A stretch of DNA of 64,000 bases, from NCBI GenBank assembly GCA_910587645.1, contig CAJUNA010000024.1, positions 1 through 64,000 of the forward strand. The letters run 5' to 3'. A program made the position numbers and the translations under genes. Below, piece after piece: positions 1 to 6,831 of this stretch. The notes under the pieces were generated by a model that saw nothing but the letters and a program-made list of their open reading frames with translations, ran no database searches and had not been told where the DNA came from. Positions within the stretch are counted from its first letter, which is position 1; every line of letters begins with the position of its first letter. This DNA comes from an uncultured Oscillospiraceae bacterium (GTDB lineage Bacteria; Bacillota; Clostridia; Oscillospirales; Oscillospiraceae).

Positions 1-3
1 CAA

Positions 4-69
4 TGGGCGCATCGAGCGCCCATGCGCGATTGAATTCCACACGGCCCCTCGACGGGGCCGTTGTGGAAT
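4..69. terminator. two adjacent hairpins, probable end of an off-window gene
   Basis: Positions 5-20 form a short GGGCGC/GCGCCC hairpin and 34-69 form a longer imperfect one, ATTCCACACGGCCCC against GGGGCCGTTGTGGAAT with one bulge. No gene lies between position 1 and the stop of the wall hydrolase at 176, so these probably belong to the 3' end of a gene to the left. A uridine tract is not obvious. Confidence 0.35.
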
Positions 70-142
70 CATATTTGCCTTGTCCATCGAAAAAATCTCT
101 CGCTTTTGGTCATTCCGCCATTTATCAAACAAGCCCTAGGCA

Positions 143-176
143 GCAAAAAGGCGGCCCCGCAGGACCGCCTTTTTGC
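143..176 (-). terminator. intrinsic terminator of the SleB-like gene
   Basis: A 12-bp inverted repeat (GCAAAAAGGCGG ... CCGCCTTTTTGC) with a 10-nt loop begins at the TAG stop codon of the minus-strand hydrolase. The A/T-rich arms give a uridine tract in either direction. Confidence 0.8.
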
Positions 177-967
177 TACCGGTAGAACATATGGCACCCA
201 ATTGTGGTATAATAAGGACGGTTGGCCCTTACCCAGGTTCCCTTGGACAGGGAGGGGTTGAAGAAGTAAAGGCTCTCCCCCGCCGTGTCTACCCCAGCCA
301 GGACCAGCCGCGCCGCCAGGACGCTCTGCGCCGTTGGTTCGGCGTAGATGGTCTGGTTGGATACCGGCTCGAACTGGACGCCGTTCTTCCGGTCAAAAAT
401 TACGCCCTGGATGGTGTTGGGGAACTCCGCCGCCGCTACGCGGTTACAGATGACGTTCCCTACCGCGATCTGGCCGGCCAGGCTCTCGCCCTTGCTCTCG
501 GCGCTGATGATGCGGCTGAGCCAATAGAGATCCTCCTCCGTCCAATCCGACGATTCGATCTCCCGCACCGTCACCGGGCTGTCCCAGCCGGAAAAATTGA
601 CTTGGGCCCCCAGCAGGTTCGCCATGCTGCGCAGGGGCACATATGTACGCTCCGCGCGCATGACACTGCCCTGGCTGATGCCGTAGGGAAAACCATCGGC
701 CAGCACATAGCTGCGCTGTGCGGGTACGTCCAGCGTAAACAGGTCCGTCTCCGCCGTTGCCACCCGGGCGTGGTGATCCCATTGGGTCTCCCAGCCGCCC
801 AGCGCGTCCAGCAGAGAGGAAAGCTGCACATAAGTCACCCCATCCTCCGCGTACGCGGGTACGGCCCTGCCGTCCACCGTCACTGTAACCACCGTCTCGG
901 CGGCCCCTGCCGGTGAAGCAAGAAGAAGCGCCGTCAGAAGCGCCCCCAGCAGTTTTTTTCCTATCAC
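176..967 (-). CDS. secreted SleB-type cell wall hydrolase with a copper amine oxidase-like N-terminal domain
   Basis: The 263-aa protein begins with a cleavable signal peptide (hydrophobic core, then AGA-AE near residue 23). A stalk domain of the copper amine oxidase N-terminal type follows (about 25-130), and then the SleB/hydrolase-2 catalytic domain (about 145 to the end). The likely catalytic glutamate, about residue 157, sits in ISAESKGE; other family landmarks are GNVICNR and SLYFFNP. Family members are lytic transglycosylases that cut cortex or wall peptidoglycan; substrate and timing here are inferred. The start is the GTG at 967, preceded by AAAGGAGCG; an upstream ATG at 1132 has no ribosome binding site and would bury the signal peptide. 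It is a single-gene unit, divergent from fruK. Confidence 0.85.
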   Translation of the reverse strand: MIGKKLLGALLTALLLASPAGAAETVVTVTVDGRAVPAYAEDGVTYVQLSSLLDALGGWETQWDHHARVATAETDLFTLDVPAQRSYVLADGFPYGISQGSVMRAERTYVPLRSMANLLGAQVNFSGWDSPVTVREIESSDWTEEDLYWLSRIISAESKGESLAGQIAVGNVICNRVAAAEFPNTIQGVIFDRKNGVQFEPVSNQTIYAEPTAQSVLAARLVLAGVDTAGESLYFFNPSLSKGTWVRANRPYYTTIGCHMFYR

Positions 968-1111
968 GTTGTCCGCTCCTTTCCATAAAAATGGGAGGTC
1001 TGCCCCCCCATCCGACAGTATACCGGATACCCGCTGCCGGGGCAAGGCGTAAATTTTGGTAATTTCCAGGGCTGGAAGCCCTGCTATTGCGGAATTATTT
1101 TCCAAAACACC

Positions 1112-1140
1112 TTGCAAATCCAAGAGATTCATGATATCCT
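1112..1140 (+). promoter_or_regulatory. candidate promoter of fruK
   Basis: TTGCAA (1112-1117), a 17-bp spacer and TATCCT (1135-1140) lie about 40 bp before the fruK start. Confidence 0.4.
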
Positions 1141-1180
1141 GACACTAATTTTATTTCGAAGAGAGAGCAGGTGCGCATTT

Positions 1181-2092
1181 ATGATATATACCATTACCAC
1201 CAATCCTTCTCTGGACTATACCGTGGAAACAGACCTGGTTCCGGGCCAGATCAACCGGACCCGCAGCGAGGCCATCTATCCTGGGGGCAAGGGCATCAAC
1301 GTCTCCCTCTCCCTGCAAAGGCTGGGACAGGAGACCCGGGCGCTGGGCTTTGCCGCTGGGCGCATCGGGCAGACGATCCGGGACCTGCTGGACGATTTGG
1401 GCTGCCCGAATACCTTTTTGGAGCTGAAGCGGGGACAGAGCCGCATTAACGTCAAAATCCGAGGCGCCGTTGAGACGGCGGTCAACGGCTGCGGGCCGGA
1501 ATTGGGCGCGGGGGATCTGGTGCGCCTGCTGGAGCTGCTGGAGGACGTGCAGCGCGGCGACGCGGTGGTCCTGTCCGGCTGGGCGCAGAATATCTCCCTG
1601 TATGTGGCGATCCTTCAGCAGCTTGCCGAGACGGGCTGCATGACGGTGCTGGATTGCAGCGGCGAGGCCCTGTGGCAATGCCTGAGCTGCCACCCGTTTT
1701 TAATCAAACCGAATCTGACGGAGCTGGGAACCTTGTTCGGCGTGGAGGACATCGAATACGGTGAGGCCGTGGAGCTGGCCCATCAGCTCCAGTTGGAGGG
1801 TGCGCGGAATGTGCTGGTCTCCATGGGCGGAGAAGGCGCGTTCCTGCTGGCCGAGAGCCGGGAGCTGTACGCCGCCAACGCCTGCTGCGGCCCTGTTGTC
1901 AACACCGTGGGCGCGGGGGATTCCCTGGTGGCGGGGTTCCTGACAGGCCTGCGGGAAAGCGGGGATTTCGGCAAGGCGCTGCAAATGGGCGTTGCCGCCG
2001 GGTGTGCCACGGCGTTCCACCACTGGCTGGGAACCTTGGAGGATACCATGGCCCTCCTGGATCAGGTCCGGGTGGAGAAAACGGCGCTGTAG
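1181..2092 (+). CDS. fruK: 1-phosphofructokinase (PfkB family)
   Basis: The product (303 aa) is a ribokinase/PfkB-fold sugar-phosphate kinase that transfers phosphate from ATP to fructose 1-phosphate (or tagatose 6-phosphate), feeding glycolysis. The N-terminal substrate signature PGGKGINV is at residues 34-41 and the C-terminal signature NTVGAGDS at 241-248, with Asp247 as the catalytic base. Length fits FruK/LacC. The start is the ATG at 1181; an in-frame ATG at 1112 overlaps the candidate promoter. No PTS fructose permease is adjacent, but a PTS Enzyme I-like half-protein and a HAD phosphatase follow, suggesting a sugar-phosphate setting. LacC is the main alternative. Confidence 0.85.
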   Translation: MIYTITTNPSLDYTVETDLVPGQINRTRSEAIYPGGKGINVSLSLQRLGQETRALGFAAGRIGQTIRDLLDDLGCPNTFLELKRGQSRINVKIRGAVETAVNGCGPELGAGDLVRLLELLEDVQRGDAVVLSGWAQNISLYVAILQQLAETGCMTVLDCSGEALWQCLSCHPFLIKPNLTELGTLFGVEDIEYGEAVELAHQLQLEGARNVLVSMGGEGAFLLAESRELYAANACCGPVVNTVGAGDSLVAGFLTGLRESGDFGKALQMGVAAGCATAFHHWLGTLEDTMALLDQVRVEKTAL

Positions 2093-2122
2093 CCGGCCAA
2101 AGAGGGCATAAATGACTGCGAA

Positions 2123-2152
2123 AAGGCCGCCATTCTACGGGATGGCGGTTTC
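2123..2152 (+). terminator. possible terminator after fruK
   Basis: CCGCCAT (2127-2133) pairs with ATGGCGG (2142-2148), followed by only three T residues, so it is weak. Confidence 0.4.
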
Positions 2153-2232
2153 GGCGCGTCAAAAAGGAAACGGTATTGCTGGTGTCCTCCCCCATAGGGC
2201 GTGGGCGGTCATGCCGGAAAAGAAAATTCCAG

Positions 2233-2261
2233 TTGAAACCCAGGCAAAACCCTGCTAGAAT
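2233..2261 (+). promoter_or_regulatory. candidate promoter of the EI-N-like/HAD pair
   Basis: TTGAAA (2233-2238), a 17-bp spacer and TAGAAT (2256-2261). Confidence 0.5.
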
Positions 2262-2332
2262 AGATAAGATTGATTGGGCGCCTGCTTTTGCAGGTTCCAA
2301 TGCCGCCCAAGGGTTCAAGGAGGAATCGACTT

Positions 2333-3022
2333 GTGATTGTCATACAAGGCCGCGGGCTTTCCGCCGGCACGGCGGAGGGCAGGCTCCACTGCTTCCACCG
2401 GGTCGGGGCAGCGGCCGTCAAACGCGCCGGCGCGGACCCGGCAGAGGAAAAAAAACGGCTCTCGGAAGCCAGGGCACGCGCCATCCGCCAGTTGGAGTCG
2501 CTGGCGGAACGCTGCGGGCGGGAAGTCGGCAGCGAAGCAAGGCAGGTGTTCGCCACCCACGCCATGCTGCTGGAGGACGAAAGCTTTTTAGAATACATAA
2601 CGAACCTGATCGACCAGGAGCAGTGCTGCGCGGAGTACGCCGCCCAGCAGGCCGGGAAGTCCTTCGCCGCCCTGTTCGAGGCTATGGACGACCCCTATAT
2701 GCGGGAGCGGGGGGCGGATGTGATGGATGTGACCTGGCGGCTGCTGCGGAACCTGGCGGGAGCCGGGACCGGAGGCGCGGAACTGGGCGGCCCCGCTATC
2801 CTGGCCGCAAATGACCTTAACCCCACGGAGTTCATCGAGCTGGACCGGGCGCAGGTGCTGGCCATCGTTACCCAGCGGGATTCGCAGAACAGCCATGCCG
2901 CCATTCTGGCCCGCCTGCTGGGCATCCCCACCGTCTGCAACCTGGGAGAGGGGCCTCTGGCGGAGTTCCACGGACGTATGGCCCGGGTGGATGGGCTGGC
3001 GGGGACGCTGACCATACTTTGA
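2333..3022 (+). CDS. stand-alone PTS Enzyme I N-terminal half (EIN-like phosphohistidine protein)
   Basis: The 229-aa protein aligns by eye with only the first half of PTS Enzyme I. The start resembles the Enzyme I beginning (VIVIQGRGLSAGTAEG), an HPr-binding-like helical region spans about 30-140, and the swivelling phosphohistidine domain ends with QNSHAAILARLLGIP, placing His188 where E. coli EI has active-site His189. The C-terminal PEP-binding barrel of about 330 residues is absent: the frame stops after VDGLAGTLTIL and the next gene is unrelated. Such a half cannot autophosphorylate from PEP, so it may exchange phosphate with HPr or be regulatory; that is inference. The start is the GTG at 2333, with AAGGAGGAA at 2318-2326. 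The next gene begins 14 bp downstream. Confidence 0.75.
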   Translation: MIVIQGRGLSAGTAEGRLHCFHRVGAAAVKRAGADPAEEKKRLSEARARAIRQLESLAERCGREVGSEARQVFATHAMLLEDESFLEYITNLIDQEQCCAEYAAQQAGKSFAALFEAMDDPYMRERGADVMDVTWRLLRNLAGAGTGGAELGGPAILAANDLNPTEFIELDRAQVLAIVTQRDSQNSHAAILARLLGIPTVCNLGEGPLAEFHGRMARVDGLAGTLTIL

Positions 3023-3036
3023 TGGAGGAAACGGCA

Positions 3037-3855
3037 ATGGATCAAAAAATCCTGTTTCTGGATCTGGACGGCACGTTGCTCAATGACCAGAAAGAGATTA
3101 CCCCCGGTAACCGCCGGGCTATCGGCGAGGCGCTGGAGCGGGGGCACCGTGTGGTGGTGACCTCCGGCAGGCCGCTGAAAAGCTCCCTGGCCCAGGCGAG
3201 GCGGCTGGGGCTGGCGGGGGAGGGGTGCTTTGTGATCGCCTACAATGGGGCGGTGATTTATGACTGCTCCGCCGGGACGGAGATCCTGCGCAGGGCGCTG
3301 GAGCGGGACGTGCTGTATGAGGTCTTTGACGAAGCGCGCCGCCGGGGCGTTTACGTCCAAACCTATGACCGGGAGGACGTGGTCACGGAGCCGTGGGCGG
3401 CGGTAGATAACGCGAAGCGTTATTGTGCCGTCATCGGCCTGGAACACCGCGTGATCCAGGATGTGCGCCGGGATCTGGAGGGCCAGCCGGTGAAGGCCCT
3501 TTTGATCGACTACCAGCGGCGGGAGCCGCTGGAGGATATGGAGCGATGGGTGTCCACCGCGCTGGCAGGGCGGGCGGACTGCTTTTCCTCCAGCCCCTAT
3601 TTTTTGGAGATAGTAGCCCCGGGGATGAACAAGGGCGCCGCCGTGGGGGCGCTGTGCGCCCATCTTGGGGTGGATTTGAAAAACTCTGTTTCGGCGGGGG
3701 ACGAGGGCAATGACATCAGTATGATCCGCGCTGCCGGGGTGGGGGTGGCCATGGCAAATGCCATTCCCGCAGTTAAGGACGCGGCGGATTACATTACCCA
3801 GCGGGATAACAACCATGATGGAATTGAGGAGGTTATCCGGAAATTCCTGCTGTAA
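3037..3855 (+). CDS. Cof-type HAD-IIB sugar-phosphate phosphatase
   Basis: The 272-aa protein has all four HAD motifs: FLDLDGTLL (nucleophile Asp9, acid/base Asp11), TSGRP, a conserved lysine near NKGAAV, and GDEGNDISM with Asp222. The C2-type cap lies between motifs II and III. Members dephosphorylate sugar phosphates, nucleotides or cofactor intermediates; the substrate here is unknown. The ATG at 3037 is preceded by GGAGGAAAC; upstream TTG and ATG codons overlap the EI-N stop and leave no room for a ribosome binding site. It is co-transcribed with the EI-N-like gene. Confidence 0.85.
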   Translation: MDQKILFLDLDGTLLNDQKEITPGNRRAIGEALERGHRVVVTSGRPLKSSLAQARRLGLAGEGCFVIAYNGAVIYDCSAGTEILRRALERDVLYEVFDEARRRGVYVQTYDREDVVTEPWAAVDNAKRYCAVIGLEHRVIQDVRRDLEGQPVKALLIDYQRREPLEDMERWVSTALAGRADCFSSSPYFLEIVAPGMNKGAAVGALCAHLGVDLKNSVSAGDEGNDISMIRAAGVGVAMANAIPAVKDAADYITQRDNNHDGIEEVIRKFLL

Positions 3856-3951
3856 GGCGGGCAAGGCTGCCGGGGTTCCGTCAATTTTGACGGGAGGACG
3901 GGGAAATATGGACAAATTTTGACTAATTTTGCTAAAATGTGTGAAAAAGCC

Positions 3952-3979
3952 TTGACAAATGGTAAAACCGGGCTATAAT
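3952..3979 (+). promoter_or_regulatory. strong promoter of the lysine riboswitch/transporter unit
   Basis: Consensus TTGACA (3952-3957) and TATAAT (3974-3979) with a 16-bp spacer. Transcription would start near 3986, giving a leader of about 320 nt. Confidence 0.8.
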
Positions 3980-4015
3980 GAGCCTTAATCGGACGGAATC
4001 CGTTCGAAACATATC

Positions 4016-4187
4016 GGTTATGATAGAGGCGCGGCCGCCATGAGTAGCTCCCTGGATACGTCAGACAGCGTGGGGAGGGAAAGGGAACGCCGCCGAAGCC
4101 ATCACCCGCTGTCTGGCGGAGGGTGTGCTGGGCCGACGGAGAATATCCGGCGGACTGTCACGGAAACGTGGAGTGCTGTCATGACGG
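4016..4187 (+). promoter_or_regulatory. lysine riboswitch (L box) aptamer
   Basis: The leader carries the L-box core elements in order: GATAGAGGCGC, AGTAGC, a GGGAAAGGGAA block, GCCGAAGCC, GTGCTGGGCCGACGG, GGACTGTCAC and GTGGAG. The outer P1 helix is visible as GTTATGAT (from 4018) pairing with GTCATGAC (4178-4185). This is the class that binds L-lysine and represses lysine biosynthesis or uptake genes. The 3' P1 strand has the same sequence as part of the terminator 5' arm, so the two can compete for the other terminator arm, the usual switching logic. Confidence 0.9.
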
Positions 4188-4211
4188 CCATGCGGAAATA
4201 TATGTGTGTGC

Positions 4212-4251
4212 GCCCAGTCATGATTGCAGGTCATGGCTGGGCTTGCTTTTT
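4212..4251 (+). terminator. riboswitch expression-platform terminator
   Basis: GCCCAGTCATGA (4212-4223) pairs with TCATGGCTGGGC (4231-4242), followed by TTGCTTTTT. GTCATGA inside the 5' arm repeats the 3' strand of riboswitch P1 (4178-4185), giving a clear antiterminator alternative when lysine is low. Confidence 0.85.
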
Positions 4252-4306
4252 CAAGAAAAAAGTGGGCCGGAAGGGATACCCCAAACTTTTTTAGGAGGAA
4301 ACACAC

Positions 4307-5944
4307 ATGTCCAATCAGAGAACCCGCAGGGCTTTGACCGCCGTCCTGGCGGCGCTGGCCTGTATGGCGTTGGCGGCGACCGCCTTCGCCTCCGATGGCG
4401 AAGCCGCCGTCTCCCATATGTACGCTACTTTCTGGGCGCTGGTGCCGCCTGTCGTGGCAATCGTCCTGGCCCTGATCACCAAGGAAGCCTATTCGTCTCT
4501 GTTTATAGGCATCCTGGTAGGGGCGCTGTTCCAGTGTAATTTCGCCCCGGTGGCTACCCTGGACACGGTCATCAACAGCGGCTTTATCTCCGCGATTGAG
4601 GGGAACGCGGGCATCTTCCTGTTCCTGGTGCTGCTGGGCATCATCGTGGCTTTGGTCAACGCGTCCGGCGGTTCCGCCGCCTTTGGCCGCTGGGCGGAGA
4701 AAAATATCAAAAGCCGGGTGGGGGCGATGCTTGCCACCTTCGTGCTGGGGGTCCTTATTTTTATTGACGACTATTTTAACTGCCTCACGGTGGGTTCCGT
4801 GATGCGGCCCGTTACCGATGGGCACAAAATCTCCCGGCCCAAGCTGGCGTATCTCATTGACGCTACCGCCGCGCCGGTGTGCATGATCGCGCCGGTGTCC
4901 TCCTGGGCCGCGGCGGTTTCCGGTGTGGCCGCGGATCTGGATACCGGTATCAGCGGCATCGAGCTGTTTATCCGGGCGATTCCATACAATTTTTATTCGC
5001 TGCTGACCTTTGTGTTTATTATCGCCCTGTCTGTTATGAAGTTTGACTACGGCCCCATGAAGCTCCATGAGCGCAACGCACTGCAAAAGGGTGCGCTGGG
5101 TGCGCTGGAAAATGCCGATGAGGAGGAGGGGAACCCTAAGGGGAAGGTGACCGACCTGATTATCCCCGTTGTCATCCTGTTTGTGTTCTGCACCATTGGT
5201 ATGGTCTATGTGGGTGGCTTTTTCGGCGTGGACGCCTGGGGCGGAACGGAGTGCGCGGGGGATTTCATCGGCGCCTTCGGCAATACCGATGCGTTTATCG
5301 GCCTGCCTTGGGGCGGCCTGCTGGCGCTGGTCCTCATTGTTATCTATCTGGTGGCCCGCCGGGTGCTGCCCTTTAAAGAAGCAATGGCCTGCGTCCCTAA
5401 GGGCTTTATCGCTATGGTGCCCCCTATTACCATTTTGACCCTCGCCGTCAGCTTGAAGAGCATGACCAGCGCACTGGGCGCGGACATGTTCGTGAAGGAC
5501 GTCATGATGGGCGCATCCAATTTCCTGTACGCCATGCTCCCCGCTGTCATCTTCCTGGTGGCCTGTGTGCTGGCCTTTGCCTCTGGCACAAGCTGGGGCA
5601 CCTTCGGCATCCTGATCCCCATTGTGGTCTCTGTGTTTGATCCGGAAAGCCCCCTGCTGATTATCGGTATTTCTGCCTGCCTTGCGGGCGCGGTGTGCGG
5701 TGACCACTGCTCCCCCATCTCCGATACCACCATCATGGCGTCCGCTGGTGCGCGGTGCGACCACCTGACCCATGTATCTACCCAGCTTCCCTACGCTATA
5801 ACGGTAGCGGCGGTGAGCCTCGGGTGCTTCATTCTTGCCGGGTTTATCCAGAACGCCGTGATCTGCCTGGTTTTGGGCGCGGTATTGACGGTTGGCGTAC
5901 TGGCTGTCCTGCGGTCTGCCTATGGCAGGGAAAGCGGCGATTAA
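4307..5944 (+). CDS. NhaC-family transporter, probable lysine transporter (LysW-type)
   Basis: The 545-aa integral membrane protein of the NhaC/ion-transporter superfamily has an N-terminal hydrophobic stretch (20-30) and about 11-12 further membrane segments. Family motifs include IFIDDYFNCLTVGSVMRP, the FASGTSWGTFGILIPI loop and AVCGDHCSPISDTTIMAS. NhaC proteins are Na+/H+ antiporters, but the branch under L-box control has been predicted to carry lysine; with a clear lysine riboswitch directly upstream, lysine uptake is the best inference, and Na+/H+ exchange the alternative. The ATG at 4307 follows AGGAGGAA at 4293-4300. It is a single-gene transcript with terminators on both sides. Confidence 0.85.
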   Translation: MSNQRTRRALTAVLAALACMALAATAFASDGEAAVSHMYATFWALVPPVVAIVLALITKEAYSSLFIGILVGALFQCNFAPVATLDTVINSGFISAIEGNAGIFLFLVLLGIIVALVNASGGSAAFGRWAEKNIKSRVGAMLATFVLGVLIFIDDYFNCLTVGSVMRPVTDGHKISRPKLAYLIDATAAPVCMIAPVSSWAAAVSGVAADLDTGISGIELFIRAIPYNFYSLLTFVFIIALSVMKFDYGPMKLHERNALQKGALGALENADEEEGNPKGKVTDLIIPVVILFVFCTIGMVYVGGFFGVDAWGGTECAGDFIGAFGNTDAFIGLPWGGLLALVLIVIYLVARRVLPFKEAMACVPKGFIAMVPPITILTLAVSLKSMTSALGADMFVKDVMMGASNFLYAMLPAVIFLVACVLAFASGTSWGTFGILIPIVVSVFDPESPLLIIGISACLAGAVCGDHCSPISDTTIMASAGARCDHLTHVSTQLPYAITVAAVSLGCFILAGFIQNAVICLVLGAVLTVGVLAVLRSAYGRESGD

Positions 5945-5963
5945 GTAATTCTGCCGCGGTTCA

Positions 5964-6003
5964 GCCGCCAGGGGATTTTCCCTCTGGCGGTTTCTTTTTT
6001 TCT
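5964..6003 (+). terminator. intrinsic terminator after the NhaC-family gene
   Basis: CCGCCAG (5965-5971) pairs with CTGGCGG (5984-5990), with internal GGG/CCC pairing and a long T tract. Confidence 0.9.
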
Positions 6004-6033
6004 TTCAATTTGTTTAAGTTTCGACACGTGTAC

Positions 6034-6062
6034 TTGACGGGGTTCCTTCCAGGGGCTATAGT
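6034..6062 (+). promoter_or_regulatory. promoter of the phosphatidyltransferase gene
   Basis: TTGACG (6034-6039), a 17-bp spacer and TATAGT (6057-6062). Confidence 0.65.
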
Positions 6063-6098
6063 TATGCTCAAGCAAATTACCAAACGGAGGAAATACCC

Positions 6099-6656
6099 AT
6101 GGCAAACCAAGGAAACGCAAAACGCATCGTCACGGTCCCTAACCTGCTCAGCGCCTTCCGCATTCTGCTGATTCCTGTAATCGTATGGCTGTACTGCGGC
6201 CGTGCGGACTATCCGTTGGCGGCCTGTGTACTGGTGCTGTCGGGGATGACGGATGTGGCCGATGGCTTTATTGCCCGCCGGTTCCATATGGTCAGCGACC
6301 TGGGAAAGGTGCTGGACCCGATTGCGGACAAGCTGACCCAGACGGCTATGCTGGGGTGCCTGCTGACCCGGTTTGACACCGTGTGGTGGCTGCTGGGCGT
6401 ACTGGTGGCCAAGGAGACGGCAATGGCAGTTATGGGGCTGCTGGTCATCCGCCGCACAGGGGGCGTCTACAGCGCCGCATGGCACGGGAAGCTGGCGGCC
6501 TGCGTGCTGTACGCCGTGATTTTTACCCACATCGTCTGGTATGGGATCCCCCGCCTGTGGTCTGTTTCCCTGGTTTGGCTGGGGGTGGCGGCGGTTTTGA
6601 TAAGCTTGGGGCTTTATGTGATGGATAACCTCCGGCGCATCCAAGTGGCAAAATAA
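6099..6656 (+). CDS. CDP-alcohol phosphatidyltransferase (PgsA-like)
   Basis: The 185-aa membrane enzyme has about five hydrophobic segments. The full CDP-alcohol phosphotransferase motif DG-x2-AR-x8-G-x3-D-x3-D is seen as Asp55-Gly56, Ala59-Arg60, Gly69, Asp73 and Asp77. Length and the opening VTVPNLLSAFRILLIP match CDP-diacylglycerol--glycerol-3-phosphate 3-phosphatidyltransferase, which makes phosphatidylglycerol phosphate from CDP-diacylglycerol. A second PgsA elsewhere in the genome cannot be excluded, so no symbol is given. The ATG follows CGGAGGAAA. The gene is alone between terminators. Confidence 0.85.
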   Translation: MANQGNAKRIVTVPNLLSAFRILLIPVIVWLYCGRADYPLAACVLVLSGMTDVADGFIARRFHMVSDLGKVLDPIADKLTQTAMLGCLLTRFDTVWWLLGVLVAKETAMAVMGLLVIRRTGGVYSAAWHGKLAACVLYAVIFTHIVWYGIPRLWSVSLVWLGVAAVLISLGLYVMDNLRRIQVAK

Positions 6657-6700
6657 GTCAGGATTCCCCCCTCCCGTGATTACCGCGCCATCCATTTCCT

Positions 6701-6733
6701 CCCGCCGGTGCAGCTTCCGGCGGGATTTTTTTT
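6701..6733 (+). terminator. intrinsic terminator
   Basis: CCCGCCGG (6701-6708) pairs with CCGGCGGG (6717-6724), followed by A and eight T residues. Confidence 0.9.
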
Positions 6734-6753
6734 GAAAACCTCTATAAATCCCC

Positions 6754-6804
6754 TTGACAACGGAGAGGAAGAAGCGTAGAGTTAGTTGAGACAAACGATC
6801 GTTG
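6754..6804 (+). promoter_or_regulatory. promoter of the feoA-feoB fusion with possible operator
   Basis: TTGACA (6754-6759), a 17-bp spacer and TAGAGT (6777-6782). Just after the expected start lies the perfect 10-bp palindrome AACGATCGTT (6794-6803), a candidate operator site. It does not obviously match a Fur or DtxR consensus. Confidence 0.65.
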
Positions 6805-6831
6805 AATACATAAGGAAAGGTCCAGCGTGCC

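Noticed and set aside
2695..3915. 406-codon open frame on the minus strand
   Set aside because: It is antisense to the EI-N-like and HAD genes, both of which have strong family motifs.
4061..5773. 570-codon open frame on the minus strand
   Set aside because: It lies opposite the NhaC-family gene, is full of His/Gln/Arg/Gly, has no ribosome binding site, and reflects the third-position bias of the real gene.
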